Shown here piece after piece: positions 17,927-30,917 of a DNA stretch of 40,059 nt (positions are counted from its first letter, which is position 1; the number at the start of each line of letters is the position of its first letter). The translations under genes and the position numbers were made by a program. Below the pieces are notes generated by a model that made no database searches, was not told the origin of the DNA, and saw nothing but the letters and a program-made list of their open reading frames with translations. The stretch is from assembly GCA_003228915.1 (NCBI GenBank), contig QIGL01000023.1, positions 1 through 40,059 of the forward strand, written 5' to 3'. This DNA is from Acidiferrobacteraceae bacterium (GTDB taxonomy: Bacteria; Pseudomonadota; Gammaproteobacteria; Acidiferrobacterales; SZUA-150).

Positions 17927-17974
17927 ACTTATTCTTAATTATATTTATCTTAAAATAATTTATAAAACTGGCCA

Positions 17975-19114
17975 ATGAACTTTGCATCCTACGCAGCCTG
18001 TGATGAAAATTCGCGCGGCAGAAAATACGATGAACCGTCACCGGCTCATCGCAGTAATTTTCAGCGTGACCGCGATCGCATCATCCATAGTGCAGCGTTC
18101 AGAAGACTGGAATATAAAACACAGGTCTTCGTGAATCATGAGGGTGATTTGTTTCGCACCCGCTTGACCCATTCCATTGAGGTTGCCCAGATTGGCAGGT
18201 CCATTGCCCGCGCCCTGAGCCTGAACGAAGATCTTGTTGAGGCGATTGCACTTGCCCATGACCTTGGCCACACGCCCTTTGGCCATGCCGGTCAGGATGC
18301 GCTTAACAAGTGTATGCAAAAGGTGGGAGGGTTTGAGCATAATTTGCAATCACTCAGGGTCGTTGACGTGCTGGAAGAAAGGTATGCCGATTTCCCCGGG
18401 CTCAATCTCATGTTTGAAACGCGCGAGGGTATCCTGAAGCACTGTTCGGTAAAAAATGCCCGTAACCTGGGTCAGTTGGGCGAGCGTTTTATCGATAAAA
18501 CACAACCCGGTCTCGAGGCCCAGCTAACCAATCTTGCCGATGAAATTGCTTACAATAATCATGATGTAGATGATGGTTTAAGGTATGGCTTGATCGACGT
18601 GAAGCAACTGCAGGATGTTCCCTTATTCGCCAACCAGTACCAGAAAGTGCTTAAAAAATACCCGGATCTAAATCCGAGGCGCGTCATTCACGAGACCATC
18701 AGGCGCATGGTAAATGAAATGGTGGTTGACCTGATTGAGACTTCGCGGGCAAGCATTGCCCAGCTTGGGATTGATAGTATTGACAAGGTTCGGGATCACA
18801 ATACCGCACTCATAAGTTATAGCGAATCTATGCAGGAACAGACCCAGGCCATGAAACGTTTTTTGCGAGAATCGATGTACCATCATTATCGCGTCAAACG
18901 CATGACTGCGAAATCCACACTTATATTAACCGCACTTTTCGAGGTATTTATGGGCGATTTTCAGCTGCTACCACCCCAGTACCGACAGAAAACGAGCGCC
19001 AGTGACAGTGAAGTCGACCAGGCCAGGGTCGTAGCTGACTACATTGCCGGCATGACAGACCGTTATGCCCTTGCAGAACATGGGCGATTATTCGCGCCTG
19101 ACCAACCCTCCTAA
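17975..19114 (+). CDS. dgt: dGTPase-like deoxynucleotide triphosphohydrolase
   Basis: HD-domain hydrolase that splits dNTPs into a deoxynucleoside and triphosphate. The 379 residues match the shorter dGTPase-like type rather than the roughly 500-residue E. coli Dgt. Metal-binding residues are visible: His66 (RLTHSIEV), His95-Asp96 ([13 protein letters not shown]), and the later Asp in [15 protein letters not shown]. The N-terminal [24 protein letters not shown] is characteristic (shown in two overlapping motifs RDRDRIIHS and [10 protein letters not shown]). It lies after aroB with a 48-base gap and before the gltB promoter; placement with aroKB is common in the class. Confidence 0.92.
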   Translation: MNFASYAACDENSRGRKYDEPSPAHRSNFQRDRDRIIHSAAFRRLEYKTQVFVNHEGDLFRTRLTHSIEVAQIGRSIARALSLNEDLVEAIALAHDLGHTPFGHAGQDALNKCMQKVGGFEHNLQSLRVVDVLEERYADFPGLNLMFETREGILKHCSVKNARNLGQLGERFIDKTQPGLEAQLTNLADEIAYNNHDVDDGLRYGLIDVKQLQDVPLFANQYQKVLKKYPDLNPRRVIHETIRRMVNEMVVDLIETSRASIAQLGIDSIDKVRDHNTALISYSESMQEQTQAMKRFLRESMYHHYRVKRMTAKSTLILTALFEVFMGDFQLLPPQYRQKTSASDSEVDQARVVADYIAGMTDRYALAEHGRLFAPDQPS

Positions 19115-19180
19115 AGCCCTTTTTGTCATGCTATCTGGCTGAAAAGACAGAAAAATCCCCCTGAAAATGCCTGATTCTCA

Positions 19181-19209
19181 TTGAACCACGACAGGCGCAA
19201 CTGTATACT
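19181..19209 (+). promoter_or_regulatory. Sigma70 promoter for gltBD
   Basis: TTGAAC (19181-19186), exactly 17 bases, then TATACT (19204-19209). Both boxes are close to consensus. It would give a leader of about 105 bases before the gltB ATG. No obvious attenuator is seen in the leader, only a short GC-rich stretch near 19220-19245. Confidence 0.7.
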
Positions 19210-19322
19210 TTTTCGCCCTTTGGACCAGACCTGCCAGGGCGGGCCACTAGATAATGACAGCATAGATTTTATTGGATAAATTTTGACCAACTTAAAACAA
19301 CAGATTTTCGATTTGGACTAGC

Positions 19323-22300
19323 ATGACCTTAAAGCAACAAATCACCGGCCTCTATGATCCTGCCTTTGAAAAAGACAGTTGTGGTTTTGGCCTGATTGCC
19401 CAAATGGATGGTAAGCCCAGCCACTGGCTGCTTACCACGGCCATTAATGCCCTGGCACGCCTGACCCACCGTGGGGCGGTGGCCGCTGATGGCAAAACCG
19501 GCGATGGTTGTGGATTGTTATTGCGCATGCCCGACCAGTTCATGCGTGCGGTTGCCCAGGAAAAGGGCTGGCAATTGGGTGAATTATTTGCTGTTGGCAT
19601 GGTATTCCTTGATCCCGATTCGAAAAAAGCAGAATTTGCTCGCCAGGAACTAAACAAAGCACTGGTCTCACAAAAGCTAACAGTTACCGGTTGGCGTCAA
19701 GTGCCCACCGACAATAAAGCCTGCGGTGAAGAGGCATTAGCCAGTCAACCATTGATTGAGCAAGTATTTGTCACACCTGCCACCGGCATGGATGATGTTA
19801 CGTTCGAGCGACACTTATATATAGCGCGCCGGATAGCAGAAAAAATAATTGAACCGGTTGATGACGTTTTTTACGTTCCCAGCATGTCCAGCAGGGTGAT
19901 TTCCTATAAAGGGCTGGTGATGCCGAAGAACCTGCCAGTCTATTACAAAGATTTACAGGACGAGACTTTAACTACTTCGCTTTGTGTTTTTCACCAGCGC
20001 TTCTCAACCAATACCTGGCCCCAGTGGCGACTGGCACAACCCTTTCGTTACCTGGCCCATAATGGCGAGATCAATACCATCCAGGGTAATCGCAACTGGT
20101 CTATTGCCCGTGGCCATAAATTTGAATCTGAATATTTGCCCATGGAAGATATTCGTCCACTGGTTTCCATGTCAGGTTCAGATTCAAATAGCCTGGATAA
20201 CATGCTGGAAGTATTGCTGGCCGGGGGCATGGATATTTTTCGTGCCATGCGATTATTAATACCACCCGCCTGGCAAAATGTTGAACACATGGATGCCGGG
20301 TTACGGGCATTTTATGAGCTTACCTCCATGCACATGGAGCCCTGGGACGGACCAGCCGGTATTGTTTTAACTGATGGTCGTCATGCTGCCTGTAGTATGG
20401 ATCGAAATGGCCTGCGACCGGCACGTTGGGTGATCACCAAAGACCGTCATATCACACTGGCTTCCGAGATCGGTGTTTATGATTACAAGCCCGAAGATGT
20501 GGTTCGTAAGGGACGATTACGCCCTGGCGAAATGATCGCGGTCGACACTGAAACTGGTGAGTTGTTGTTACCTGAAGCGATTGATAAAAAATTAATGGCA
20601 CGGCATCCATACAAAAAATGGATGGCCGAAAAATCAGTTCGCATAACTTCACGATTACAGGACGAGGCCGATGGTCTGTGCGCCATGAGCCCTGATGAAA
20701 TCAATATTTACCAAAAATTGTTCCAGGTGTCTTTTGAAGAAAGAGACCAGGTATTACGGGTAATGGCAGAAGCAGGCCAGGAAGCCGTGGGTTCCATGGG
20801 AGACGATACCCCGTTACCGGTATTGTCGCGCCAGGTAAGAAGTTTGTATGATTATTTCAGGCAGCAGTTTGCCCAGGTAACCAATCCGCCCATTGATCCG
20901 ATTCGCGAACAAATCGTTATGTCCCTGGAGACATGTTTTGGCCGTGAAATGAACATGTTTGAAGAAAATTCGGAACAGGCCGCGCGTTTGCTTGTTGATT
21001 CCCCCGTACTGTCCATGAGCAAATACAACCAGCTGCTGGCGCTCGAGGATGAGCAGTATCAATGCGCAACAATTGATCTGAATTTTTCTGACCAAAGTAT
21101 TTCAAACCCGGGAAAATTAGTCCCGGGTAAGGCTGGTTCCGGCTTGCTGGTTTTGGCAATTAAGAACATATGCAAAGCGGCTGAGGATGCCGTTAAAGCT
21201 GGCAAGGTTATTATTGTTTTAAGCGACCGCAATATAAAACAAGACTGTTTAACGGTGCCGGCACCGCTCGCAGTTGGCGCGGTCCATCACCACCTGATTA
21301 AAACCGGCTTGCGTTGTGATGCCAACATCGTGGTCGAAACCGCCACCGCCAGGAACCCGCACCAGTTTGCGGTATTGATTGGATATGGGGCAACGGCAAT
21401 ATACCCCTACCTTGTTTATTCATGCCTGCATGATATGCACCGTACCGGTGAAATTTCCGAAAAAGATACCGCACTGGTATGTCGAAAATACCGGGACGGA
21501 ATTAACAAGGGGCTGTTCAAGATTATTTCCAAAATGGGAATTTCTACTATCTCCAGCTACCGCGGTGCCCAGTTATTTGAATCTGTTGGCCTCAATAATG
21601 AAGTTGTGGATCTTTGTTTCCGGGGCACGACTAACCGTATTTCCGGAACAAATTTTCAAGACCTGGAACAGGACTTGCGCATTTTATCAAAACTCGCCTG
21701 GAACAAGCGCAAGCACATGGAGCTGGGCGGGTTACTTAAATATACCCATGATGGCGAGGATCACGCTTATAACCCGGATGTTGTCCATGCATTACAGGCA
21801 GCCGTTACCAGCGGTAATTTTGATGACTACAAAGTTTTTTCCAGTCTTGTTGACGGTCGCAAGCCCCTGGCATTTCGGGATTTGCTTGCGCTCAAAAAAG
21901 GCAAAACTTCGATCGCGATAGATGCGGTAGAACCCGAAGAACAAATACTGAAAAGATTCGACAGCGCTGCTATGTCACTGGGCGCCTTGTCACCGGAGGC
22001 CCATGAAACCCTGGCCGAAGCCATGAATACACTGGGTGGTCGTTCCAACTCTGGCGAGGGCGGTGAAGACAAGGCCAGGTATGGCACCATCAAACGGTCA
22101 AAAATCAAACAGGTTGCCTCCGGGCGTTTTGGTGTCACCCCCGCCTATTTGCGCAGTGCCGAAGTGCTGCAAATCAAAATTGCCCAGGGTGCGAAACCGG
22201 GAGAAGGCGGCCAGTTACCAGGCCACAAGGTCAACGATTTAATTGCCAACCTCCGTTACTGCAAGCCTGGTGTTGCCCTGATCTCACCACCCCCGCACCA

Positions 22301-23834
22301 TGATATTTATTCGATTGAGGATTTGTCACAGTTAATTTTTGATCTCAAGCAGGTGAACCCGCAGGCACTGGTGTCGGTGAAGTTGGTGGCCGAGGCGGGG
22401 GTTGGCACCATTGCCGCAGGTGTGGCCAAGGCTTACGCCGATTTGATTACTATTTCAGGTCACGATGGTGGTACCGGGGCCAGTCCCCTGACCAGTGTAA
22501 AATATGCCGGCAGCCCCTGGGAACTGGGCTTAACTGAAACTCATCAAATACTGCGGGCCAATAATTTACGGGGCAAGGTCAGGTTGCAAACCGATGGCGG
22601 ACTCAAGACCGGTCTCGACGTGATTAAAGCGGCCATACTGGGTGCCGAATCGTTTGGTTTTGGCACCGGACCCATGGTCGCCATGGGCTGTAAATACTTG
22701 CGTATTTGTCACCTGAATAATTGCGCCACGGGCATTGCCACCCAGAACAAAGTGTTGCGTCTGAAGCACTACAAGGGCCAGGCGGTAATGGTCATGAATT
22801 ATTTCAAATTTATAGCCAAAGATGTTCGTGGTTACCTGGCTGAACTGGGTCTGAAGAGCTTAAACGATTTAATCGGCCGTACTGATTTGCTGGAATTTTC
22901 CGGCGCCATCACGGACAGGCAAAAAAGATTGAACCTGGATCCCTTGTTAAAAACTGAAGGCATTGATGGGGATAAACCCCAGTATTGTATTTCTGAAAGA
23001 AACGAACCCTTTGACAAGGGCGAGCTTGCTGAAGAAATGGTAAAACAAACCATCACTGCCATTGAAAAAAAATCTGGTGGCCAGTTCCATTTCCAGGTGA
23101 AAAATATTCACCGTTCAATTGGTGCTCGATTGTCTGGCGAAATCGCCCACCGTTATGGCAACAATGGTATGAACAGTAATCCCATTGAATTGTGCCTCAC
23201 GGGCACCGCAGGCCAGAGTTTTGGTGTCTGGAATGCAGGTGGCCTCAATATGTACTTGTCCGGAGATGCCAATGATTACGTGGGCAAGGGCATGGCGGGC
23301 GGTCGCCTGGTAATTTCACCACCACCGGGTAGTGTCTTTAAGAGTCACGAAACGGTTATTATTGGCAACACGTGTTTATACGGTGCCACGGGTGGTAAAT
23401 TATTTGCCTCCGGTGCTGCCGGTGAGCGTTTTGGTGTCCGCAACTCTGGTGTCACCGCAGTGGTAGAAGCCACCGGTGATCATGGATGTGAGTATATGAC
23501 CGGTGGTTTGATTGCGGTACTGGGTGCCACGGGTGTGAATTTTGGTGCTGGTATGACTGGTGGATTCGCTTTTGTCTATGACGAAAAGAATGTTTTTCCG
23601 GACTGTTACAACCATGATTCTGTTGATACACACCGTATCAATGTTGAGGCAATGGAAGCCTACAGAACGCTGTTACAAGAGTTGATACAGGAATTTGTCA
23701 GTGAAACCGGTAGCGAACGTGGCCAGGCTATTCTTGATGATTATTCCGAGGCGGTCAGACATTTCTGGCTGGTCAAACCAAAAGCATTGGCGCTTGATGC
23801 ATTGTTGGCTGATTTACGCCAGGCAGCGGCCTGA
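19323..23834 (+). CDS. gltB: Glutamate synthase (NADPH) large subunit
   Basis: Makes glutamate from glutamine and 2-oxoglutarate; with glutamine synthetase it assimilates ammonium. The 1503 residues comprise a class II glutamine amidotransferase domain whose nucleophile Cys20 (KDSCGFGL) becomes N-terminal after propeptide removal; a central domain; the FMN-binding synthase barrel ([24 protein letters not shown]); the 3Fe-4S ligands Cys1123, Cys1129 and Cys1134 in [15 protein letters not shown]; and the C-terminal glycine-rich beta-helix (GxxxG repeats, about 1240-1430). All key residues are present. It precedes gltD by 20 bases. Confidence 0.97.
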   Translation: MTLKQQITGLYDPAFEKDSCGFGLIAQMDGKPSHWLLTTAINALARLTHRGAVAADGKTGDGCGLLLRMPDQFMRAVAQEKGWQLGELFAVGMVFLDPDSKKAEFARQELNKALVSQKLTVTGWRQVPTDNKACGEEALASQPLIEQVFVTPATGMDDVTFERHLYIARRIAEKIIEPVDDVFYVPSMSSRVISYKGLVMPKNLPVYYKDLQDETLTTSLCVFHQRFSTNTWPQWRLAQPFRYLAHNGEINTIQGNRNWSIARGHKFESEYLPMEDIRPLVSMSGSDSNSLDNMLEVLLAGGMDIFRAMRLLIPPAWQNVEHMDAGLRAFYELTSMHMEPWDGPAGIVLTDGRHAACSMDRNGLRPARWVITKDRHITLASEIGVYDYKPEDVVRKGRLRPGEMIAVDTETGELLLPEAIDKKLMARHPYKKWMAEKSVRITSRLQDEADGLCAMSPDEINIYQKLFQVSFEERDQVLRVMAEAGQEAVGSMGDDTPLPVLSRQVRSLYDYFRQQFAQVTNPPIDPIREQIVMSLETCFGREMNMFEENSEQAARLLVDSPVLSMSKYNQLLALEDEQYQCATIDLNFSDQSISNPGKLVPGKAGSGLLVLAIKNICKAAEDAVKAGKVIIVLSDRNIKQDCLTVPAPLAVGAVHHHLIKTGLRCDANIVVETATARNPHQFAVLIGYGATAIYPYLVYSCLHDMHRTGEISEKDTALVCRKYRDGINKGLFKIISKMGISTISSYRGAQLFESVGLNNEVVDLCFRGTTNRISGTNFQDLEQDLRILSKLAWNKRKHMELGGLLKYTHDGEDHAYNPDVVHALQAAVTSGNFDDYKVFSSLVDGRKPLAFRDLLALKKGKTSIAIDAVEPEEQILKRFDSAAMSLGALSPEAHETLAEAMNTLGGRSNSGEGGEDKARYGTIKRSKIKQVASGRFGVTPAYLRSAEVLQIKIAQGAKPGEGGQLPGHKVNDLIANLRYCKPGVALISPPPHHDIYSIEDLSQLIFDLKQVNPQALVSVKLVAEAGVGTIAAGVAKAYADLITISGHDGGTGASPLTSVKYAGSPWELGLTETHQILRANNLRGKVRLQTDGGLKTGLDVIKAAILGAESFGFGTGPMVAMGCKYLRICHLNNCATGIATQNKVLRLKHYKGQAVMVMNYFKFIAKDVRGYLAELGLKSLNDLIGRTDLLEFSGAITDRQKRLNLDPLLKTEGIDGDKPQYCISERNEPFDKGELAEEMVKQTITAIEKKSGGQFHFQVKNIHRSIGARLSGEIAHRYGNNGMNSNPIELCLTGTAGQSFGVWNAGGLNMYLSGDANDYVGKGMAGGRLVISPPPGSVFKSHETVIIGNTCLYGATGGKLFASGAAGERFGVRNSGVTAVVEATGDHGCEYMTGGLIAVLGATGVNFGAGMTGGFAFVYDEKNVFPDCYNHDSVDTHRINVEAMEAYRTLLQELIQEFVSETGSERGQAILDDYSEAVRHFWLVKPKALALDALLADLRQAAA

Positions 23835-23851
23835 TGCGGAGCAGAGTTTAA

Positions 23852-25261
<1,410 letters not shown>

Positions 25262-25298
25262 ACCACCACTATCCGACTTCATCTGTAAAATTTAAAAA

Positions 25299-26366
25299 AT
25301 GAATGAATTAAAAAACGATCGCTTTCTCAGGGCGCTGCTCGGTCAGCCAGTGGACATGACGCCCGTCTGGATTATGCGCCAGGCAGGCAGGTATTTACCG
25401 GAATACAAGGCAACACGAAAAAAAGCCGGTGATTTTCTGACCTTGTGTAAAACACCTGAACTTGCCTGTGAGGTCACGATGCAACCCCTGGACAGGTTTG
25501 ACCTGGATGCGGCGATTTTATTTTCTGATATTCTGACGATTCCCGATGCCATGGGTTTGGGGCTGTATTTTTCAGAAGGTGAAGGGCCTAAATTCGAGCG
25601 CCCGTTACGTTCAGCAGCTGACGTAGAGGCGATTGGCATTCCCGACCCCGAGCAAGAACTTAAATATGTCACCGATGCGGTTCGTGTAATCAGGAAAGAA
25701 TTATCCGGGCGGGTGCCATTAATAGGGTTTTCAGGTAGCCCCTGGACCCTCGCTACCTATATGGTAGAAGGTTGTGGCACCAAGGAATTTGCCTACGTGA
25801 AAGCCATGATGTTTGATCAACCGGCGGTTTTACATCAACTGCTGGACAAGTTGGCGGATTCGGTAACCTTGTACCTGAATGCACAAATTCAGGCCGGCGC
25901 CCAGGCAGTGATGATATTTGATACCTGGGGCGGGGTGCTGGGGCCTCGCAATTACCTGGATTTTTCACTCCAGTACATGGAGAAGATTGTCAGCAATCTG
26001 ACCCGTGAAAATGAAGGCAGACAGGTGCCGGTTATTCTTTTTACAAAAAATGGTGGTCAGTGGCTGGAGGCCATTGCCGATACAGGTTGTGATGCAATTG
26101 GGTTGGACTGGACGCTGGAGATTGGTGACGCGCGTAAGCGCGTTGGTGAAAAAGTTGCCCTGCAGGGAAACATGGACCCCGCAGTGCTGTATGCCGCTGA
26201 ACCAAGAATACGTGCCGAGGTGGCGACAATTCTGGAAAGCTATGGTCCGGGCAGTGGTATGGTCTTTAACCTGGGACATGGCATTCACCAAAAAATTAAT
26301 CCCGACCATGTCACCATGCTCGTGAATGCGGTCCACGAGTTAAGCAAGCCTTATCATAAGCGCTGA
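25299..26366 (+). CDS. hemE: Uroporphyrinogen decarboxylase
   Basis: Removes four carboxyl groups from uroporphyrinogen III to give coproporphyrinogen III in haem synthesis. The 355 residues are the normal length. Signatures are complete: [15 protein letters not shown] (22-36), [10 protein letters not shown] with the catalytic Asp, [13 protein letters not shown], and [14 protein letters not shown] near the C terminus. The 37-base gap to gltD suggests it shares that transcript; no good Shine-Dalgarno is seen. Confidence 0.97.
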   Translation: MNELKNDRFLRALLGQPVDMTPVWIMRQAGRYLPEYKATRKKAGDFLTLCKTPELACEVTMQPLDRFDLDAAILFSDILTIPDAMGLGLYFSEGEGPKFERPLRSAADVEAIGIPDPEQELKYVTDAVRVIRKELSGRVPLIGFSGSPWTLATYMVEGCGTKEFAYVKAMMFDQPAVLHQLLDKLADSVTLYLNAQIQAGAQAVMIFDTWGGVLGPRNYLDFSLQYMEKIVSNLTRENEGRQVPVILFTKNGGQWLEAIADTGCDAIGLDWTLEIGDARKRVGEKVALQGNMDPAVLYAAEPRIRAEVATILESYGPGSGMVFNLGHGIHQKINPDHVTMLVNAVHELSKPYHKR

Positions 26367-26436
26367 TTTTAATACCTAATCACAAACCCCAATATCTTGT
26401 TGCCTTAGCCCATCTGTTGTAGCTTGGTAATTACTC

Positions 26437-27753
26437 ATGGGAACAAATCAAAAATCCTCCATAATTTTATTGCTCACTATAATCATTAGTGGCTGGCTGC
26501 CGGATGCCCTGGCTGAAGAATTATTTATTGAGCCTGAAGATGCCGTGGTTCCCGTGGTTGATGAAATACGATTCGTTGGCAATGAAACTACTCAGCCAAA
26601 AATAATGTTACAGGAAATGATTATTGCGGTTGGTGACCCGGTGAATGCAAGGCTCATGGAAAAATCCAGACAGTACATTATGAACCTGAAGCTTTTTAAA
26701 ACCGTTAAGGCCGAAATGATTGAAGAGGATTATAAAAATATCCTGCTGATCACCGTAGATGAGAAATTTTATATATTGCCATTACCGCGAGTGAACAGGA
26801 ATTCCGACGGTGATATCAAGGCTGGAGGCGAAGTGCGCTGGGATAACATCATGGGCCTGAACCAGAGATTAAAAGTATCGTGGGATCGAACCCGGGCGGC
26901 CAAGAATGATATTAATGATAAGGATAAAAGCAAAATCGATTACACCTATCCGCGCATGTTTGATACACCTTTTACTTTTAATATTAATTCTCAACGGAAA
27001 ACGACAAATATTGAGGATGTTACTGATGCAGGCGAAAATGTAGAGGCTGAGCAGGTTGGTGTGTTTTCAGGCTTCAACTTCTTTAGGTGGCATAATCGAC
27101 ATGGGCCAAGCAGGGGGCTTCGATATGGCGCAGGCATGTCCCGTGGTGTCGTTAAGTATAAGACTAAAACAGGTCCCGATGATTTTTACATTAATACACG
27201 CCTTGTTACCTTAGACCTGGGCGTTGCTTATGAAGCGGTACAAAATCTGGAATGGAGCCGTACCGGGAGCGAGTATGGTTATAATATTGCTATCGGTTTG
27301 AGAGGCCTGGGTTCTGACCAGGGCCATACAACGAGTAGCTTATATTACCGTGGCTATACTCATATATTTGGTATCCCTAACTATAATCTAAATACCCAGG
27401 TGCGATTCGGGTTTTCAAATTTTAGAAATGAGGCACTGGCTATTGGCGGTGCCGACTCGTTACGTGGTTATGGCCGGGGTGATTTTACAGGCAACGCAAT
27501 GTTTTTACTGAACCTGGAATATTTAATGCCGATTTGGGGTTATAAGCCAATCCGGTTTTTACTTTTTACAGATATTGGTAATACCTATCCCAAATTAAGC
27601 GAAGTTGATTTAACCGACTTGAAATTTGCGATTGGTAGCGGTTTGCGTTGGAAGGTCAGACAGCTCGTTAAAACTGATTTACGCCTGGATGTCGCTTATG
27701 TGCCGGAGACTGGCGAGACCCGGGTTATTGCCAGTACCAATGAAACTTTTTAG
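26437..27753 (+). CDS. Omp85-family outer-membrane protein with one POTRA
   Basis: Secreted protein of 438 residues: a signal peptide (about 1-26, ending DALA), one POTRA-like domain (about 38-112, VVDEIRFVGNETTQPKIML to ILLITVDEKF), then a 16-strand-type barrel ending in phenylalanine, as expected for recognition by the BAM machinery. Motif GGADSLRGYGRGDF (about 337-350) is the conserved RGY/RGF loop of the Omp85 superfamily, and NLEYLMPIWG the following strand. With one POTRA it is shorter than BamA (five) or TamA (three), so the substrate is unknown. It could export or insert a partner protein or a lipid. It lies 70 bases after hemE and ahead of two GGDEF genes. Confidence 0.8.
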   Translation: MGTNQKSSIILLLTIIISGWLPDALAEELFIEPEDAVVPVVDEIRFVGNETTQPKIMLQEMIIAVGDPVNARLMEKSRQYIMNLKLFKTVKAEMIEEDYKNILLITVDEKFYILPLPRVNRNSDGDIKAGGEVRWDNIMGLNQRLKVSWDRTRAAKNDINDKDKSKIDYTYPRMFDTPFTFNINSQRKTTNIEDVTDAGENVEAEQVGVFSGFNFFRWHNRHGPSRGLRYGAGMSRGVVKYKTKTGPDDFYINTRLVTLDLGVAYEAVQNLEWSRTGSEYGYNIAIGLRGLGSDQGHTTSSLYYRGYTHIFGIPNYNLNTQVRFGFSNFRNEALAIGGADSLRGYGRGDFTGNAMFLLNLEYLMPIWGYKPIRFLLFTDIGNTYPKLSEVDLTDLKFAIGSGLRWKVRQLVKTDLRLDVAYVPETGETRVIASTNETF

Positions 27754-27854
27754 TGCTAACTTTATGGCTAGCAGAACAAGGTAATAACGCCTAGATAGTT
27801 GTTATTTAACCTAAACCTCGGTAACGTATCTTCCATAATATATTTGGGATATTT

Positions 27855-29102
27855 ATGGATGTAGGTGCAAATCGAGGACGGGATACACTGGAAAAAATCC
27901 TTGTGGTCTTGCGAAATCTCTTGCAAACAGAGGAAGGCGGAGAGATTTATGATCATATCGAAGCCGGGTATAAGATATCCGGGAAATTCACCGATATGGT
28001 TGATCATGCCTTTGTTAGTTTTCTTGATGGTCGCCTCAATGCTTATATTAAAAATGTAGATAGTGACCCGGCAACACGAATGATCGCCCGGCTCGTGCAG
28101 CGGCGGGTGATTCCCTATCTGGCTGATGCCGATACTGGTATTACAGATGAAAAAGATCTGGAGGCAGTTCTGGTGCTGGCACTGCAACAGGCCGCTGATA
28201 ATGTCAAAACCATTCAGCGAGAAGATATTGCCGCCATAGAATCTGCCCAGCTTGAAGACCTGGATAATTCTGTTATTTCCGAAGAAGAAAAGGTGCCGCG
28301 GGCCAACCTCACACGCCAACGACGGGAGCTCGAGTCATTACAAAATACTATTGACAAAAGCCTGCACCAGATTCTGCTGCGCAACACTGATTTTTTATCT
28401 AATCTAAAAACCATCCGGGTGGCCCTGGAAATACCGGAAGAAAGCAATAGTGGCGAGATGCAACACGTACTCCTGGAAGGAGTTGATGAAATGATTGCCT
28501 GGCAGGGCGCTCTCAAAGATGACCTTGAGTATGCCAGGAAAAATCTCAAAACCATGCGTGCCGGCAATATGAGCTTGCACGCAGAAATAATTAACGTACG
28601 CAAGTTGACCCAGACTGATGAATTTACCGGTCTGCCAAATCGCGTGGCGCTAATAAGACAATTACAATCAGAGATAACCAGGTCAGTCAGGTATAAAACG
28701 CCGTTGAGCCTGGCATTGATATCGATTGATGGCCAGGAGCAAACGATTAAACAATCTGTGGATCTTGCCGACGAAATTATCAGAATTTATGCAGAAGAAG
28801 TGTTATCAGGTTTCCGTGGTTACGATATGATTGCCCGCATTGGCATTAATGAATTTGCCTTGTTATTGCCCAATACACCTATTGATGGTGCCCACAGGGC
28901 CATGACCGAAGCGCAGCATCGTTCCGGCCTGGTAAAATTTGAACATGTGGCCAGGACCGAAACCTTGCCCACATTTACCTGTGGTGTTGCCCAACACCAG
29001 GAGGGCGAAGCTGCTGATAGTTTTCTGGCCCGAACCGAAACAGCCCTGAAATCGGCCCAGGACCAGGGCGCCCTCAGTATTGTGTCGGCGAGCGCAACTT
29101 AA
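27855..29102 (+). CDS. GGDEF-domain protein with degenerate active site
   Basis: Cytoplasmic, 415 residues, no membrane segment. The N-terminal domain (about 8-95) ends in DPATRMIARLVQRRVIPYL and is shared with the next gene's product. A helical middle part leads to a GGDEF-like domain (about 250-410, DEFTGLPNR). The signature is GINEF (330-334) rather than GGDEF, and the metal/substrate motif FKxxND is lost (ISIDGQEQTI). The inhibitory-site motif RGYD (321-324) is kept. By analogy with degenerate GGDEF proteins it is more likely a cyclic-di-GMP receptor or a partner of the next gene than an enzyme. Start ATG with a nearby GGGAT. Confidence 0.85.
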   Translation: MDVGANRGRDTLEKILVVLRNLLQTEEGGEIYDHIEAGYKISGKFTDMVDHAFVSFLDGRLNAYIKNVDSDPATRMIARLVQRRVIPYLADADTGITDEKDLEAVLVLALQQAADNVKTIQREDIAAIESAQLEDLDNSVISEEEKVPRANLTRQRRELESLQNTIDKSLHQILLRNTDFLSNLKTIRVALEIPEESNSGEMQHVLLEGVDEMIAWQGALKDDLEYARKNLKTMRAGNMSLHAEIINVRKLTQTDEFTGLPNRVALIRQLQSEITRSVRYKTPLSLALISIDGQEQTIKQSVDLADEIIRIYAEEVLSGFRGYDMIARIGINEFALLLPNTPIDGAHRAMTEAQHRSGLVKFEHVARTETLPTFTCGVAQHQEGEAADSFLARTETALKSAQDQGALSIVSASAT

Positions 29103-29267
29103 TACGTTCTACATGCAGGCTTGGCAAGCCCTGTTTCTGATAGCTGTCCTGCCCGCTTCGGCGTATACTTCAGTAAATACCCGTATTAACCCTTGTTTTA
29201 CCTATAGTTACGAGCTATTTTTGATATATAACTTGAGTTGGCTACCTCCTGACAGGGCCTCGCTAAT

Positions 29268-30824
29268 ATGACTGATTCACCAACCGGCACACCATCAATT
29301 CTGGAAGAGTTGCGCACGAGTCTGGAAGGACTCAAGCGCACCAATGATGGGGCAATGCTGTTCAGGATGATCGAACGTGGTCTGGCAAGATATGATACCC
29401 CCGGCGGCAGTATGGAAGACGCCTATATGCGTTTTCTGTATACCTTGTTGGGCCGGTTTGCCAGTGACAGTAACGGAAATCCCATGACCCGGGTCAAGGC
29501 CCGTATTATCCAGCAACGCCTGGCACCCTATGTTGATCTTGAGAAAATCAAAGATCGAGCCAGGCGACCCGTTAGTTCACGGGCAGCGGTAGCAAAACAA
29601 GTACCGGTATCAGCTCAGGGGACAGAAAAATCCAAACCGGAAATTACCACGAGCAATAAATTTGAGACTGATTTAAAGCCAGCAAAGTTTAGTCTTCCCC
29701 CGCTAGAAAATGAGCCAGAGAACGAGGAAATAGAGCCCTTAACGGAAAATCAATCGCCTGAAATTGAAACTCAGTCACTAGACTTGCCAGGTGAGCGAAC
29801 AGATGAACCAACAGGAGATCAGGCAGACACTGAAACACCGGAATTTTTTGAGTTAGACGATTCCGAGCCAACAGAAATTGAACCAGCAGAAATTATAAAA
29901 TCAGAACAAGTCGGGATCGATGGACTCGAAATACCTGGAGAACTTGAAGATATCAGGTCCGAGCTTATCAGTGAACCAGTACCAGGTATGGGTGCTGCTT
30001 CGATTACGTCTGTTCCTGTCCAGGCCGCCGGTGCAAATATTGATAATATTAGTGACGAGCTGGAATCAAACCTCAGTAATACCGTTGCCAAAAATAAAGA
30101 ATTTAACGGCTTGCTAAAATCAAACCTGAAGGCACTGGAGCTAGCGGAAAATGCCGATGACCTAATGGATTTAAAACAATTATTGATGCGGGGATTGCAA
30201 GATCTGGTGCAAGGTCAGGAAGTGTTAGGCAATGATCTGGTCCAGGCCAACCAATTTATCCAGGAAGTGAAAGAAGACAGAAAACTGCTTAAGGTTCGTG
30301 TTGAGAAATTGGCCAAAAATGGTGTAACTGATGAATTAACAGGGCTACCTAAACGTGAAATGTTAATCAGGCAGCTTGAGTCAGAAGTGGGCCGGGCCCG
30401 TCGTTACGGTTTTTCTCTGGCCCTGTCGATACTGGATATTGATAATCTTGATTTGATTAACCAGCAATATGGTCGTGCGGCCGGTGATGAAGTGATTTCC
30501 TGTTATGTACGGGAAGTATTGGCCAACTTTCGTGCCTATGATTTTGTGGCCCGTTACGGCGGTGATGAATTTGCAATTGTATTTCCCAACACACCAAAAG
30601 ATGGTGCTTACCGAGCACTGGAGAAAGCCAGAAAAGTTGCTGCAGATACCGTAATAAATCACGACGGCAAATCTATCCCTTTGCCAGGTTTTTCAAGTGT
30701 ATTAACGCTATACTCCCAAGGCGAAAAACCAGAGGTGTTATTGCAAAGGGCCGATGAGGCACTAAGCATGGCAAAATTACGGGGTACCGGTCAAACCCTG
30801 GTATCATTGCCGCCACCTCAATAA
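29268..30824 (+). CDS. Diguanylate cyclase (GGDEF)
   Basis: Predicted to make cyclic-di-GMP from two GTP. The 518-residue cytoplasmic protein is a paralogue of its upstream neighbour. The shared N-terminal domain (about 6-95) contains NPMTRVKARIIQQRLAPYV. A long acidic, low-complexity linker (about 120-260, rich in Glu, Pro and Thr) follows, then a helical segment and the catalytic domain (about 345-510). It has DELTGLPKR, LDIDNLDLINQQYG, an intact GGDEF (431-435) and the inhibitory-site RAYD (422-425). The linker is the main difference from the partner. No sensor domain I recognise is visible, so the input is unknown. Confidence 0.9.
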   Translation: MTDSPTGTPSILEELRTSLEGLKRTNDGAMLFRMIERGLARYDTPGGSMEDAYMRFLYTLLGRFASDSNGNPMTRVKARIIQQRLAPYVDLEKIKDRARRPVSSRAAVAKQVPVSAQGTEKSKPEITTSNKFETDLKPAKFSLPPLENEPENEEIEPLTENQSPEIETQSLDLPGERTDEPTGDQADTETPEFFELDDSEPTEIEPAEIIKSEQVGIDGLEIPGELEDIRSELISEPVPGMGAASITSVPVQAAGANIDNISDELESNLSNTVAKNKEFNGLLKSNLKALELAENADDLMDLKQLLMRGLQDLVQGQEVLGNDLVQANQFIQEVKEDRKLLKVRVEKLAKNGVTDELTGLPKREMLIRQLESEVGRARRYGFSLALSILDIDNLDLINQQYGRAAGDEVISCYVREVLANFRAYDFVARYGGDEFAIVFPNTPKDGAYRALEKARKVAADTVINHDGKSIPLPGFSSVLTLYSQGEKPEVLLQRADEALSMAKLRGTGQTLVSLPPPQ

Positions 30825-30857
30825 ATAGAACAGTAAGTAAAACAGTAAAGCAAACAA

Positions 30858-30885
30858 GCGATGTAACAAACATCGTCCCTTTTTT
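30858..30885 (+). terminator. Probable terminator after the GGDEF gene
   Basis: Six-bp stem CGATGT / ACATCG (30859-30864 and 30870-30875) with an AACAA loop, then TCCC and six T (30880-30885). The stem is short, so the confidence is moderate. It separates the cyclase from the GT2 gene 33 bases downstream. Confidence 0.5.
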
Positions 30886-30917
30886 AATTCCATAAACAGA
30901 AGCCGGCGAGTATTAAA

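Noticed and set aside
29113-29271. Short frame beginning MQAWQALFLIAVLPASA that resembles a signal peptide
   Set aside because: There is no Shine-Dalgarno, the rest of the frame has no secreted-protein character, and it overlaps the start of the second GGDEF gene.
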